From NCBI RefSeq assembly GCF_021730445.1, contig NZ_JADNRM010000007.1, forward strand, positions 110,089 through 174,088: a stretch of 64,000 nt of DNA, read 5' to 3'. A model generated the notes under the pieces. The model was not told the origin of the DNA. It saw nothing but the letters and a program-made list of their open reading frames with translations, and made no database searches. How positions within the stretch are numbered: the stretch's first letter is position 1; the number at the start of each line of letters is the position of its first letter. This document shows positions 17,555 to 26,106 of the stretch, piece by piece. The DNA comes from Phocaeicola faecalis. GTDB taxonomy: Bacteria; Bacteroidota; Bacteroidia; Bacteroidales; Bacteroidaceae. The translations under genes and the position numbers were made by a program.

Positions 17555-17568
17555 TAAAACGTGTATAG

Positions 17569-18366
17569 ATGGGAACGATAGATATAGATTACACCAGCCT
17601 GGGAGTAGGATTGTTGCTTTTACTGATTCCTGTTTACTTCTTGTGGCGTTTTAAGACGGGGCTACTGAAACCTATTCTAACCGGTGCCGTGCGAATGATA
17701 ATTCAGTTGTTTTTTATCGGTGTCTATCTCCGCTTTCTGTTTGAGTGGAACAATCCTTTTATTAATTGCTTGTGGGTAATTATTATGGTGGGCGTGGCAG
17801 CCGAAACTGCAGTTACCCGCACTCACCTGAAACGTCATATTCTAATGATTCCCATCTCCGTGGGCTTCTTGGTAACAGTGGTATTGGTGGGGCTTTACTT
17901 CCTGGGATTCGTACTTCGACTGGATAACATCTTCAGTGCTCAATATTTCATTCCAGTATTCGGCATTATTATGGGTAATATGCTGGGAGTGAACGTGATT
18001 GGCCTTAATACCTACTATGCTGGTTTGAAGCGCGAGCAACAACTTTACTATTACTTGTTGGGCAACGGTGCTACCCGTAGTGAGGCCATTGCCCCTTTCA
18101 TTCGTCAGGCTTTAATAAAAGCATTCAGTCCCGGTATAGCTAATATGGCTGTGACAGGCTTGGTGGCACTTCCCGGAACTATGATTGGACAGATATTAGG
18201 TGGAAGTTCGCCTCATGTAGCCATTAAATATCAGATAATGATAGTGGTGATAACTGTTGCCTCCTCTATGCTTTCACTGATGATTACCATTATGTTGGCT
18301 TCCCGAAAGTCTTTTGATTCCTACGGTCGCTTGCTGCAAGTGCACAAAGAGGGAAAGCGAAAATAA
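17569..18366 (+). CDS. ABC transporter permease of the FetB/UPF0014 family
   Basis: 265-aa inner-membrane protein with about seven helices. UPF0014 hallmarks are GAVRMIIQLFFIGVYLRFLF, MGNMLGVNVIGLNTYY, NGATRSEAIAPFIRQALIKA and GLVALPGTMIGQILGG. It begins 14 bases after the ATPase gene. The family partner is a FetA-type ATPase, which is what precedes it. Metal export is the likely role. Confidence 0.92.
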   Translation: MGTIDIDYTSLGVGLLLLLIPVYFLWRFKTGLLKPILTGAVRMIIQLFFIGVYLRFLFEWNNPFINCLWVIIMVGVAAETAVTRTHLKRHILMIPISVGFLVTVVLVGLYFLGFVLRLDNIFSAQYFIPVFGIIMGNMLGVNVIGLNTYYAGLKREQQLYYYLLGNGATRSEAIAPFIRQALIKAFSPGIANMAVTGLVALPGTMIGQILGGSSPHVAIKYQIMIVVITVASSMLSLMITIMLASRKSFDSYGRLLQVHKEGKRK

Positions 18367-18392
18367 GGTCTTCTGACAAATATTATTCCAAT

Positions 18393-18668
18393 ATGACAGA
18401 TAAAGAACAAATATGGTGTAGGATAGCCAAAATGGAGACTCCCGGTTTTTTTATCACCGCAGACATCATGCGTGAAGGAAGTTCGGAACTGAATGGGCTG
18501 GAAGTGTTTATCGAAGAGAAAATAATACAGATACGACAGGGTGTCACAGGTCGGAAATTTACTTTTCAGGAAGGGGAGTGGCGTCTCCATCTCACTTTTT
18601 TTCCTACCGACCGTGTGGTAGATGAGCGTTATGCCCTAAAGAATAAGTTTATCAAACAGAGAAAATAA
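18393..18668 (+). CDS. Small hypothetical protein
   Basis: 91 aa (MTDKEQIWCRIAKMETPGFF...), soluble, mixed charge. I do not recognise a family. It starts 26 bases after the FetB-like gene on the same strand, so it may belong to that operon. It has ordinary codon use and no signal peptide. Confidence 0.6.
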   Translation: MTDKEQIWCRIAKMETPGFFITADIMREGSSELNGLEVFIEEKIIQIRQGVTGRKFTFQEGEWRLHLTFFPTDRVVDERYALKNKFIKQRK

Positions 18669-18733
18669 TCTTGCACGTTTTATTGGTTTTATTATCTCGT
18701 AAACTTGTTTACTGCCGTTGCTTTTCAGCGAAA

Positions 18734-19116
18734 TTACCCTTTGCGCAGAATTATTTTATGCAGGAAATGGTCTTCGTAGTAGTCCACAAGATATATAACC
18801 GAATCATTTTCTGTAGCACATCCCGAAAAGAAACCACGACAAGCAGATAATTTCCTTTGATATAGATACCCAATTCCCGATTCTCGATTGTCATGTCAAG
18901 CGGAATCTGTTCAATGGAACGGATGGCTCCTGTGGTGAAATCAGACTTGCTGAACTCTACTATATTGTTTTCTGACATTGCCGGATAACTTATTCCCGAA
19001 AGCAAAATGCGGGAATTGGACTGGGATTTGTCGGACGATTTGTTTCCGCATCCCATCAGTAGTCCAATCGTTAGGGTTGCCAGTAGAAAATATAAAGTGA
19101 TGCTTCGCATAGTCAT
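18734..19116 (-). pseudogene. Frameshifted and truncated lipoprotein gene remnant
   Basis: The frame opens with a lipoprotein signal (MTMRSITLYFLLATLTIGLLMGC, Cys in LMGC) and continues plausibly to about KGNYLLVVVS. After that the annotated frame turns into unlikely sequence (FRDVLQKMIRLYILW) and stops at 18751. The neighbouring frame instead reads ENDSVIYLVDYYEDHFLHKI and stops at 18734. The two halves together look like the N-terminal part of a Bacteroides six-bladed beta-propeller lipoprotein (BF3164-like, from memory), with the rest missing. So there is one frameshift plus loss of the 3' part. Confidence 0.6.
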
Positions 19117-19212
19117 ATATATAGTAGTGTTGGTTCAGAAGGTTTATACTTTGAGATGAGAACAAATATAGAAATTTTCTTCGATTATTTTCGTTTCATC
19201 AAGAAAAAAATG

Positions 19213-19220
19213 TATCTTTG
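19213..19220 (+). promoter_or_regulatory. Predicted -7 box for the NIF3-family gene
   Basis: TATCTTTG, matching TAnnTTTG, lies 21 bases before the start at 19242. A weak -33 candidate (TTTTCG) is at about 19188-19193. Confidence 0.5.
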
Positions 19221-19241
19221 CATTCAAATTTTCTCAAAGGA

Positions 19242-20333
19242 ATGAAAATTAAAGAAGTAATTGGTGCCCTTGAAAGGTTCGCGCCTCTGCCTTTGCAAGA
19301 CGGTTTTGATAATGCCGGACTGCAAATCGGACTGACAGAAGCGGAAGCAACAGGGGCTTTGTTGTGTCTGGACGTTACTGAAGCCGTTGTAGATGAAGCA
19401 GTGATGTTGGGATACAATCTCATTGTGTCACATCATCCGCTTATTTTCAAAGGATATAAATCGATTACGGGACGAGATTATGTGGAACGTTGTATCCTGA
19501 AAGCTATCAGGAACGATATTGCTATTTATTCGGCTCATACCAATTTGGATAATGCTCCGGGTGGAGTGAACTTCAAGATTGCCGAGAAAATCGGTTTGAA
19601 GAATATCCGTATACTCGAACCTAAACAGGAATGTCTGCTGAAATTGGTTACTTTTGTTCCTTGTGCACAAGCTGATGAAGTAAGAAAAGCATTGGCAGAA
19701 GCCGGATGTGGATGTATAGGCAACTATGATTCATGTAGTTATAATGTGGAGGGCGAGGGGATTTTCCGTGCGTTGAAAGGGGCAAATCCATTTTGCGGAG
19801 AGGTGGGCGAACTGCATAAAGAGCCCGAAATACGCATTGAGACAATTCTTCCCGATTTTAAGAAGGCGACTGTCATAAAAGCTCTGCTGGATGCTCATCC
19901 TTATGAGGAGCCTGCATTTGATTTCTATCCGTTGAAAAACGATTGGGCTCAGGCGGGAGCCGGAATCATAGGAGAGTTGGAGGAGCCCGAAACGGAGCTG
20001 GAGTTTCTGAAAAGCATCAAGAAAACTTTTGAGGTGGGGTGTGTGAAGCATACCCATTTATCGGGACGTCTGATTCGGACTGTAGCTTTATGTGGTGGAG
20101 CAGGCGCATTTTTATTGCCTCGTGCGGTCGGTAAAGCAGATGTTTTTATTACCGGTGAGGTGAAGTATCATGACTATTTCAATTATGAGAATGATATTTT
20201 GATAGCTGAAATAGGGCATTATGAGAGTGAACAATATACAAAAGAAATATTTTATTCAATCATACGGGAAATGTTTCCGGCACTGGAAGTCCAGATGACG
20301 CGGGTAAACACCAATCCCATTAAATATTTGTAA
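19242..20333 (+). CDS. NIF3/DUF34-like dinuclear metal-centre hexameric protein
   Basis: 363 aa, cytoplasmic; a conserved family of unclear role (GTP cyclohydrolase I type 2 annotations are not well supported). The start at 19242 (MKIKEVIGALERFAPL) follows the -7 box; 19218 would overlap the promoter. Metal ligands are in VSHHPLIFKG (about 65-75), AHTNLDNAPGG near 105 and the C-terminal GHYESEQYTKE. A PII-like insertion domain sits between (about 125-235), as in the long YqfO form. The zinc-ribbon gene starts eight bases after the stop; these two genes often lie together in Bacteroidetes. Confidence 0.92.
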   Translation: MKIKEVIGALERFAPLPLQDGFDNAGLQIGLTEAEATGALLCLDVTEAVVDEAVMLGYNLIVSHHPLIFKGYKSITGRDYVERCILKAIRNDIAIYSAHTNLDNAPGGVNFKIAEKIGLKNIRILEPKQECLLKLVTFVPCAQADEVRKALAEAGCGCIGNYDSCSYNVEGEGIFRALKGANPFCGEVGELHKEPEIRIETILPDFKKATVIKALLDAHPYEEPAFDFYPLKNDWAQAGAGIIGELEEPETELEFLKSIKKTFEVGCVKHTHLSGRLIRTVALCGGAGAFLLPRAVGKADVFITGEVKYHDYFNYENDILIAEIGHYESEQYTKEIFYSIIREMFPALEVQMTRVNTNPIKYL

Positions 20334-20341
20334 GAAGAACT

Positions 20342-21133
20342 ATGGCTAGAGAAGCAAAGAAAGACCCGAGTGAATTGACGGTAGAAGAGAAGTTGAAAGC
20401 TTTATACCAGTTGCAGACCATGGTGTCCGAAATCGATAAGATTAAGACACTGAGAGGTGAACTTCCTCTTGAAGTACAAGACCTTGAAGACGAAGTAGCA
20501 GGTTTGAGTACCCGTATCGAAAAGATAAAAGCTGAAATAGAAGAGCTGAAATCAAACATTGCCACAAAGAAGATTGAGATTGAAACGGCTAAGAACTCTG
20601 TTGAGAAATATAAATCTCAGCAAGATAATGTACGCAATAACCGTGAATATGATGTGCTAACCAAAGAAATCGAATTCCAGTCATTGGAGATTGAACTCTG
20701 TGAGAAGCGTATTAAAGAATATACAGCTGCTGAGAAGACCAAGAATGAGGAAATCGAACAAAGCAATGAGGCTTTGGAAGAAAGAAAGAAAGACTTGGAT
20801 GCAAAGAAGGCAGAACTGGAAGAAATTGTTTCTGAAACCAAGCAGGAGGAAGAAAAGCTCCGTGAAAAGGCTAAAGTGCTTGAGACTACTATCGAACCTC
20901 GTTTGTTGCAGGCATTTAAACGTATCCGCAAGAATTCTCGTAATGGCTTGGGTATCGTTTATGTACAACGCGATGCTTGCGGTGGTTGTTTTAACAAAAT
21001 TCCGCCTCAGAAGCAGTTGGATATCCGTATGCGTAAGAAGATTATCGTTTGCGAATATTGTGGTCGTATCATGATTGACCCTGAATTGGCAGGTGTGGTA
21101 GCAGAACAACACTTGGAATCTGTAAAGAAATAA
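20342..21133 (+). CDS. Coiled-coil zinc-ribbon protein (C4-type, DUF164 family)
   Basis: 263 aa. Residues about 15-185 form a long antiparallel coiled coil rich in Glu and Lys. A C-terminal C4 zinc ribbon has Cys213, Cys216, Cys237 and Cys240 (ACGGC and CEYCGR). The architecture is that of the CT398/HP0958 family; in Helicobacter the homologue acts as a chaperone for flagellar and sigma-54 proteins, but such a role is not expected here. Eight bases separate it from the NIF3 gene, and a strong hairpin follows. Confidence 0.92.
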   Translation: MAREAKKDPSELTVEEKLKALYQLQTMVSEIDKIKTLRGELPLEVQDLEDEVAGLSTRIEKIKAEIEELKSNIATKKIEIETAKNSVEKYKSQQDNVRNNREYDVLTKEIEFQSLEIELCEKRIKEYTAAEKTKNEEIEQSNEALEERKKDLDAKKAELEEIVSETKQEEEKLREKAKVLETTIEPRLLQAFKRIRKNSRNGLGIVYVQRDACGGCFNKIPPQKQLDIRMRKKIIVCEYCGRIMIDPELAGVVAEQHLESVKK

Positions 21134-21158
21134 GTTTTTTATTTATTGTTAATATTGA

Positions 21159-21221
21159 ACGGATTGCATGGAACTTACTGTCACCGATGTGACAGTTCTG
21201 TTTTGTGCAATCCGTATTTTT
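21159..21221 (+). terminator. Nested-hairpin terminator after the zinc-ribbon gene
   Basis: Outer stem ACGGATTGCA (21159-21168) with TGCAATCCGT (21206-21215), inner stem ACTGTCAC with GTGACAGT, then a T-rich run. It lies between convergent genes and may serve both. Confidence 0.75.
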
Positions 21222-21242
21222 ATCTCTATTTCTCTCCCCCTG

Positions 21243-21692
21243 CTACAGTTGGGAATAAGATGGAATTTCGGGTAAGAAAACGTAACTTTGTGTGTCGTAG
21301 TCGATTTGGCAGCAATAATGGCTCAGACCGTTGCTCACAATGAGATATTTCACTCTCAGCACCATGTTATAGCGCGTTATCTGGTCAAACACCGCTTGTG
21401 TTATTTCTATATGGGGGGCTTTGTACTCCACAATCAGTTTTGCATTCAGATTCTTATCATACAACACGGTGTCGCAACGCTTCTTTGTTCCGTTCAAGTC
21501 CAATTGTATCTCGTTGGCAAGTAATCCTTTAGGATAACCTTTATAATCCGTCAGAAAGTGAACAAAATGCTGTCTTACCCATTCTTCGGGAGTAAGGGCG
21601 ACATATCTTTTTCGGAGCGTATCGAAAATAACATTTTTTCCGTTGCGCTGTGCTATTTTAGCTTCGTAGGATGGTAAGTTTAATGATAACAT
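21243..21692 (-). CDS. HsdR N-terminal-like PD-(D/E)XK nuclease-fold protein
   Basis: 149 aa. The central part has a restriction-endonuclease-like core: E at NEIQLDLNGTKKRCDTVLYD and IVEYKAPH, giving the D...ExK pattern (CDTVL, VEYKA). It matches stand-alone HsdR-N domain proteins common in Bacteroidetes. No ATPase, methylase or specificity gene is near, so it is not a type I restriction system. The function is unknown; DNA binding or cleavage is plausible. Convergent with the zinc-ribbon gene, divergent from AMP nucleosidase. Confidence 0.8.
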   Translation of the reverse strand: MLSLNLPSYEAKIAQRNGKNVIFDTLRKRYVALTPEEWVRQHFVHFLTDYKGYPKGLLANEIQLDLNGTKKRCDTVLYDKNLNAKLIVEYKAPHIEITQAVFDQITRYNMVLRVKYLIVSNGLSHYCCQIDYDTQSYVFLPEIPSYSQL

Positions 21693-21748
21693 TTAGTAAA
21701 TTTGCATAAGTATAATCCGGTATAACCGGCACAAAAATACAAAAGATT

Positions 21749-22525
21749 ATGAAAACAAAAGAGGAAATTGTAGCAAACTGGCTTCCTCGCTACACAAAAA
21801 GAAGCCTGGAAGATTTCGGAGAGTATATACTTCTGACCAATTTCAATAAATATGTGGAGTTGTTTGCCGAGAAATTCGGCGTTCCGGTGTTGGGACGTGA
21901 TGCCAATATGATATCTGCCAGTGCAGAGGGGATGACCATCATTAACTTTGGAATGGGAAGCCCTAATGCGGCCATTATTATGGATTTGCTGGGTGCCATT
22001 CAGCCCAAGGCATGTCTCTTTCTTGGAAAATGTGGAGGGATAGATAAGAAAAATAAGTTAGGCGATTTGATTCTGCCGATAGCTGCCATCCGTGGAGAAG
22101 GAACTTCTAATGACTATTATCCGCCCGAAGTTCCTGCATTACCGGCATTTATGTTGCAACGTGCTGTTTCGTCTGCCATTCGTGATCATGCCCGTGATTA
22201 TTGGACAGGGACTGTATATACCACTAACCGGCGCATTTGGGAACATGATGAAGAGTTCAAGAAGTATCTTCTTAAGACTCGCGCCATGTGTGTGGATATG
22301 GAGACAGCCACATTGTTTACTACCGGTTTTTATAATCATATTCCTACCGGTGCATTGCTTTTGGTGTCAGATCAACCGATGATTCCGGAAGGGGTGAAAA
22401 CTGACAAGAGCGACAACATTGTAACGCAACAGTTCGTGAAGGAGCACGTAGAGATTGGCATTGCTTCCATGCGTATGATTATTGATGAAAAGAAGACGGT
22501 TAAGCACTTGAAATTTGACTGGTAA
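21749..22525 (+). CDS. amn: AMP nucleosidase
   Basis: 258 aa; hydrolyses AMP to adenine and ribose 5-phosphate, using the purine nucleoside phosphorylase fold. Key segments are GMGSPNAAIIMDLLGAIQP, LFLGKCGGIDKKNKLGDLIL and MCVDMETATLFTTGFYNHIP with the Glu that binds the ribose. This is the short Bacteroidetes form, about half the length of the E. coli enzyme. It precedes holA by 11 bases. Confidence 0.93.
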   Translation: MKTKEEIVANWLPRYTKRSLEDFGEYILLTNFNKYVELFAEKFGVPVLGRDANMISASAEGMTIINFGMGSPNAAIIMDLLGAIQPKACLFLGKCGGIDKKNKLGDLILPIAAIRGEGTSNDYYPPEVPALPAFMLQRAVSSAIRDHARDYWTGTVYTTNRRIWEHDEEFKKYLLKTRAMCVDMETATLFTTGFYNHIPTGALLLVSDQPMIPEGVKTDKSDNIVTQQFVKEHVEIGIASMRMIIDEKKTVKHLKFDW

Positions 22526-22536
22526 TTTTACTCATT

Positions 22537-23553
22537 ATGGCAAAAGAAACCACTTACGAAGAAATAGCTCGTGACCTGAAAAACCGTATCTATAAACCTG
22601 TGTATTATCTCATGGGAGAAGAGTCTTATTATATAGACAAAATCTCTGAGTATATTGCTCAAACGGTGTTAAATGAAAGTGAAAAGGAATTCAACCAAAC
22701 GATTATATATGGTGCCGATACGGATATAGCTACCATTATCAATGCAGCCAAGCGCTATCCTATGATGTCCAAATATCAGGTTGTCATAGTAAAGGAAGCA
22801 CAGGGTGTAAAGAATATGGATGAACTGTCTTATTATTTGCAGAGACCTTTGGAGTCTACTATTTTGGTGCTGTGCCATAAGCATGGGGTTTTGGACAGAA
22901 GAAAAAAATTGGCAGCTGAAATAGAGAAGGTGGGTGTGCTTTTTGAATCAAAGAAGATAAAAGATGCTCAATTGGCAGGCTTTATCACTTCTTATTTAAA
23001 GCGTAAATCTATCGAGATTGAACCGAAAGCCTCCGAAATGATGGCCGAGTTTGTCGGTACGGATTTGAGTAGAATGGCAGGGGAATTGGAAAAACTTATT
23101 ATTACTCTCCCTAAAGGGCAAAAACGAATCACGCCGGAGCAAATAGAGCAGAATATAGGCATAAGCAAGGATTATAATAACTATGAGCTTAGAAATGCCT
23201 TAATCATAAAGGATGTGTTTAAGGCAAACCAGATAATAAAATATTTTGAGGAGAATCCTAAGACTAATCCTTTGCAGATGACATTGTCTGTGTTATTTAA
23301 TTTCTTCTCTAATTTAATGCTGGCGTATTATGCTCCCGAGAAGTCGGAGCAAGGTATTGCTGCTCAGTTGGGGCTGAAATCTCCTTGGCAATCTAAAGAC
23401 TATATGGCTGCTATGAGAAAATATAGCGGGGTGAAGGTGATGCAGATAATTGGTGAGATTCGTTACTGCGATGCCAAGTCAAAAGGAGTGGGAAATTCTT
23501 CTTTGGGGGATGGGGAGTTACTTCGGGAGCTTGTTTACAAAATTCTTCATTAG
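22537..23553 (+). CDS. holA: DNA polymerase III delta subunit
   Basis: 338 aa; the clamp-loader wrench that opens the beta clamp. Typical features are the N-terminal YYLMGEESYYIDKISEYI, a Rossmann-like AAA+ fold without a functional Walker A, and the C-terminal collar domain (KSPWQSKDYMAAMRKYSG, ELLRELVYKIL). It follows AMP nucleosidase by 11 bases and ends before a strong terminator, so the two likely form one transcript. Confidence 0.93.
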   Translation: MAKETTYEEIARDLKNRIYKPVYYLMGEESYYIDKISEYIAQTVLNESEKEFNQTIIYGADTDIATIINAAKRYPMMSKYQVVIVKEAQGVKNMDELSYYLQRPLESTILVLCHKHGVLDRRKKLAAEIEKVGVLFESKKIKDAQLAGFITSYLKRKSIEIEPKASEMMAEFVGTDLSRMAGELEKLIITLPKGQKRITPEQIEQNIGISKDYNNYELRNALIIKDVFKANQIIKYFEENPKTNPLQMTLSVLFNFFSNLMLAYYAPEKSEQGIAAQLGLKSPWQSKDYMAAMRKYSGVKVMQIIGEIRYCDAKSKGVGNSSLGDGELLRELVYKILH

Positions 23554-23576
23554 ATAGAGCTGTCGATGGGAGGAAG

Positions 23577-23618
23577 AAACTCCCGATGTTCTTTGTGATG
23601 GGAACATCGGGAGTTTTT
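23577..23618 (+). terminator. Terminator of amn-holA
   Basis: ACTCCCGATGTTC pairs with GAACATCGGGAGT around a short loop, followed by seven T. Confidence 0.9.
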
Positions 23619-23990
23619 TTATAGTATCTCTTTTCCTGTTAACTGCCTTTGTTGCATATCGATATTATTTTACATATTCATTCTCTTTTTTCTTCTTTAT
23701 GCTGTTGGGGCTATCCTGATAGGCATCTTCTCTTTCAAATTTCTAGATTATCCTTTCTGCTGACAGTGAAAATAAAGCTTATCTTATTTATAATTAGATA
23801 GTTATATGGAAATTTGCTTCTTGAGAGTCGCGTATTTAGTAAGAAGTGGGTAAGTTGTTCGTGAAAATGGAAGTATTTCTCTATTTTAAAGTTTGGCGAG
23901 CGACAAATATGCCACCTAAAAAGCGGTTTGCCAAGAGAGGGAGATAAACTAATCAAATCTTGGTACAGGATATAACGGAACCAGATCAAT

Positions 23991-24093
23991 ACACATATAT
24001 ATGTGTAGGCCGATGCGTACGTACGTGTAGCCTGATGCGTATATATGTGCAGGCCGATGCCACCGTATGTGTTGCTCGATGCGTACGTACGTG
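23991..24093 (-). repeat. Tandem array of 22-bp units (copy 2, inverted)
   Basis: Read on the minus strand, four full units run from 24093 down to 24006, and a fifth (23991-24005) opens as CACATATATATGTGT. The second unit (24071-24050) carries the same odd CATACGGTGG variant as unit two of the array at 6157. About 40 bases beyond the last unit are also recognisably alike (GGTTCCGT..TAT.CTGT.CC). Confidence 0.85.
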
Positions 24094-24310
24094 CAAACTG
24101 TAATAAGCAAATTCCAAATCGTCATTTTTATCGTTATTGGAGTGAGGAGGATATTTGTGTGTATCGGTAAAATGTCTGTTGGACCGAGGGCTTACGAAGT
24201 CAGATGCAGAGGTATATTTCTCTTCTTCAGACGTTAAAATTCACAATTGGCGAGTTTTTGTATTTTCAACAATGAATATAGGATTGTGAACAGGATTAAA
24301 TATAGTCTAT

Positions 24311-24334
24311 TTTGTAAATTTTCAAATTTACAAA
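24311..24334. promoter_or_regulatory. Perfect palindrome, likely operator
   Basis: TTTGTAAATTT (24311-24321) and AAATTTACAAA (24324-24334) are exact inverted arms of 11 bp with a 2-bp spacer. The same TTGTAAAT core recurs up to the XRE start codon. Candidate binding site for the XRE protein or another homodimeric regulator. Confidence 0.55.
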
Positions 24335-24613
24335 CTTGTATTTTATGATTGTAAATAGGAGAGTGTTATCTTGTAAAGTGTGAGGTTATAAATGTGTATG
24401 CATATTTATTTAAGCCTATGATAGGGTGTATAATACATTGAAAACCAATTATTTTATACCTGTTTATAAAGTGGTTGATAAAGAAAGGACAAAAAACTTG
24501 CTCATTTCGATATTTTCACTTGTAAATAGTATATATATTGAATTTATAAGTATCATATAATGAGTGTTTTATATCCAGTTAATTAAAGTTGAATTTATTG
24601 CTGTTTTATGGTG

Positions 24614-24702
24614 ATTTACGCTTGTAAATGTAATATTGTTTAAGTATGTAAATTTTGTAAATACAAATATAAACTATGCATTTATGTATTGTAAATTTGC
24701 AA
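24614..24702. promoter_or_regulatory. Two further palindromic TTGTAAAT sites near the XRE promoter
   Basis: ATTTAC-GCTT-GTAAAT (24614-24629) and the near-palindrome TTGTAAATTTGCAA (24689-24702). The second overlaps the -33 box, which fits autorepression. Additional single TTGTAAAT copies are at 24655-24662 and 24754-24761, the last overlapping the start codon. Confidence 0.5.
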
Positions 24703-24727
24703 ATCCGAATTATAAGAATTACTTTTG
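24696..24727 (+). promoter_or_regulatory. Predicted promoter of the XRE regulator
   Basis: TTTG (24696-24699) and TACTTTTG (24720-24727) with a 20-base spacer, an exact fit to the Bacteroides -33/-7 pattern. The start codon is 32 bases downstream. Confidence 0.65.
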
Positions 24728-24759
24728 TCTCTATATAATCTGACTTATTACTTTTGTAA

Positions 24760-25212
24760 ATGAAGGAAAGAATAGCTCAAATCATCCAAAAAGAAGGTAT
24801 GACTGCTGCGCAATTTGCAGATAAGATAGGAATTTCGCCTTCCTCTCTCTCTCATATCCTGAGTGGTAGGAATAATCCGAGCCTGGAGGTAGTCATGAAA
24901 ATACACAAGGCTTGTGATTACATTAGTTTGGATTGGCTTCTCTATGGCGAAGGAGAAATGGAGACCGATGTAGACTCGGATAATAATGGCAGTTTTCCCG
25001 GTCCATTGTTTGACGAGAATTCATTATTTGCGTCCAATGGGACGAATGCATCTGAATATCGCAAGGAAACTGAGGTTAAAACCTCTGTTATACCCCCTAA
25101 AGAGATTGTGCGTGAGGAGATTAAGTACATAGAGAGACCTGCCAGAAAAATCACTGAAATAAGAATTTTCTTCGATAACGGTACTTATGAAACCTTTCGC
25201 CCTGAAAAATAG
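24760..25212 (+). CDS. XRE-family helix-turn-helix transcriptional regulator
   Basis: 150 aa. The N-terminal HTH_3 domain spans about 1-65 (MTAAQFADKIGISPSSLSHI, then SGRNNPSLEVVMKI and LDWLLYGEGEM). A linker of about 50 residues follows, and a C-terminal tail EIRIFFDNGTYETF that I have seen in Bacteroides XRE proteins. It is not a phage repressor by any adjacent genes. The field of palindromes upstream suggests it regulates itself. Its targets are unknown; the pyrK promoter next door is one candidate. Confidence 0.88.
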   Translation: MKERIAQIIQKEGMTAAQFADKIGISPSSLSHILSGRNNPSLEVVMKIHKACDYISLDWLLYGEGEMETDVDSDNNGSFPGPLFDENSLFASNGTNASEYRKETEVKTSVIPPKEIVREEIKYIERPARKITEIRIFFDNGTYETFRPEK

Positions 25213-25269
25213 CTCGCATTTTACTAAATAATATAGGTATTTTGCTAAAATGCCCTCCCACAGATAAGT

Positions 25270-25319
25270 AATTGGGTAAATTCGTGTATCTTTGCATTGA
25301 AAAACGAATTTACCCAATT
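25270..25319 (+). promoter_or_regulatory. pyrK promoter inside a perfect 16-bp inverted repeat
   Basis: AATTGGGTAAATTCGT (25270-25285) is exactly complementary to ACGAATTTACCCAATT (25304-25319). The 18-base centre contains the -7 box TATCTTTG (25287-25294). The pyrK start is eight bases after the right arm. A regulator bound to both arms would cover the start of transcription. Confidence 0.6.
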
Positions 25320-25326
25320 TTATTTC

Positions 25327-26106
25327 ATGAAAAAATATATTTTAGACCTTGTGGTTACACAGAACATTAAATTGCATGCCAATTATGTTCTGATTAAAAT
25401 GACTCAAGCTAACCCGTTGCCCGAAATGCTGCCGGGTCAGTTTGCTGAGATACGAATTGACGGTTCTAATACTACTTTCCTGCGCCGTCCGATTTCTATT
25501 AACTATGTGGATAAGAAAACAAACGAAGTATGGTTCCTGGTACAGTTGGTTGGTGACGGTACGCGTAAATTGGCAACTGTAAAGCAGGGTGACATCGTTA
25601 ATGTAGTAATGCCTTTAGGAAACGGATTTACCATACCCGGGGATGTTACAGCATTCAAGCCCTTGCTGGTGGGCGGCGGTGTGGGTACCGCTCCTATGCT
25701 CATGCTGGGCGCAGAACTTGTAAAGGCCGGCTGTAAGCCAACTTTCCTGTTGGGTGCACGCTCCTCTAAGGATTTGTTGCAATTGGACGAATTTGAAAAG
25801 CTGGGTGAGGTTTATACCACTACCGAAGATGGCAGCATGGGCGAACAGGGTTATGTGACCGGGCATAGTCTGTTGAACAACAATGGTTTTAACATGATAT
25901 ATACTTGTGGTCCGAAGCCCATGATGGTATCGGTTGCCAGATATGCCAAAGCCAATGATATCGAATGTGAGGTGTCATTGGAGAATATGATGGCGTGTGG
26001 TGTGGGCGCATGCTTATGTTGTGTAGAAAACACGGACGAAGGTCACCTGTGTGTTTGTAAAGATGGTCCTGTATTTAATATAAAGAAACTATTATGGCAG
26101 ATTTAA
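25327..26106 (+). CDS. pyrK: Dihydroorotate dehydrogenase electron-transfer subunit
   Basis: 259 aa; FAD and [2Fe-2S] protein that passes electrons from PyrD to NAD. The start at 25327 ([10 protein letters not shown]) is preferred; an earlier ATG at 25297 falls in the operator. FAD-binding residues are in [10 protein letters not shown] (about 50-60), the NAD-binding part has [13 protein letters not shown] near 108, and the iron-sulfur cluster Cys residues are in [13 protein letters not shown] and LCVCKDGP near the C-terminus. It overlaps pyrD by 13 bases. Confidence 0.95.
   Translation: MKKYILDLVVTQNIKLHANYVLIKMTQANPLPEMLPGQFAEIRIDGSNTTFLRRPISINYVDKKTNEVWFLVQLVGDGTRKLATVKQGDIVNVVMPLGNGFTIPGDVTAFKPLLVGGGVGTAPMLMLGAELVKAGCKPTFLLGARSSKDLLQLDEFEKLGEVYTTTEDGSMGEQGYVTGHSLLNNNGFNMIYTCGPKPMMVSVARYAKANDIECEVSLENMMACGVGACLCCVENTDEGHLCVCKDGPVFNIKKLLWQI

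Larger units (their letters stand above)
23619..24759. other. AT-rich 1.1-kb intergenic region
   Basis: No convincing gene. The left part is plain sequence. At 23991-24093 lies the inverted second copy of the 22-bp array. From about 24300 to the XRE start the DNA is very A+T-rich and carries eight exact TTGTAAAT/ATTTACAA copies and at least three palindromes (listed separately). Confidence 0.7.

Noticed and set aside
21243..21692. A type I restriction system
   Set aside because: Only an HsdR-N-like domain of 149 aa is present; there is no helicase part, methylase or specificity subunit nearby.
23619..24759. Replication origin in the AT-rich gap
   Set aside because: I found no cluster of DnaA boxes (TTATCCACA-like) and no dnaA or dnaN gene. 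The TTGTAAAT repeats fit regulator sites better.
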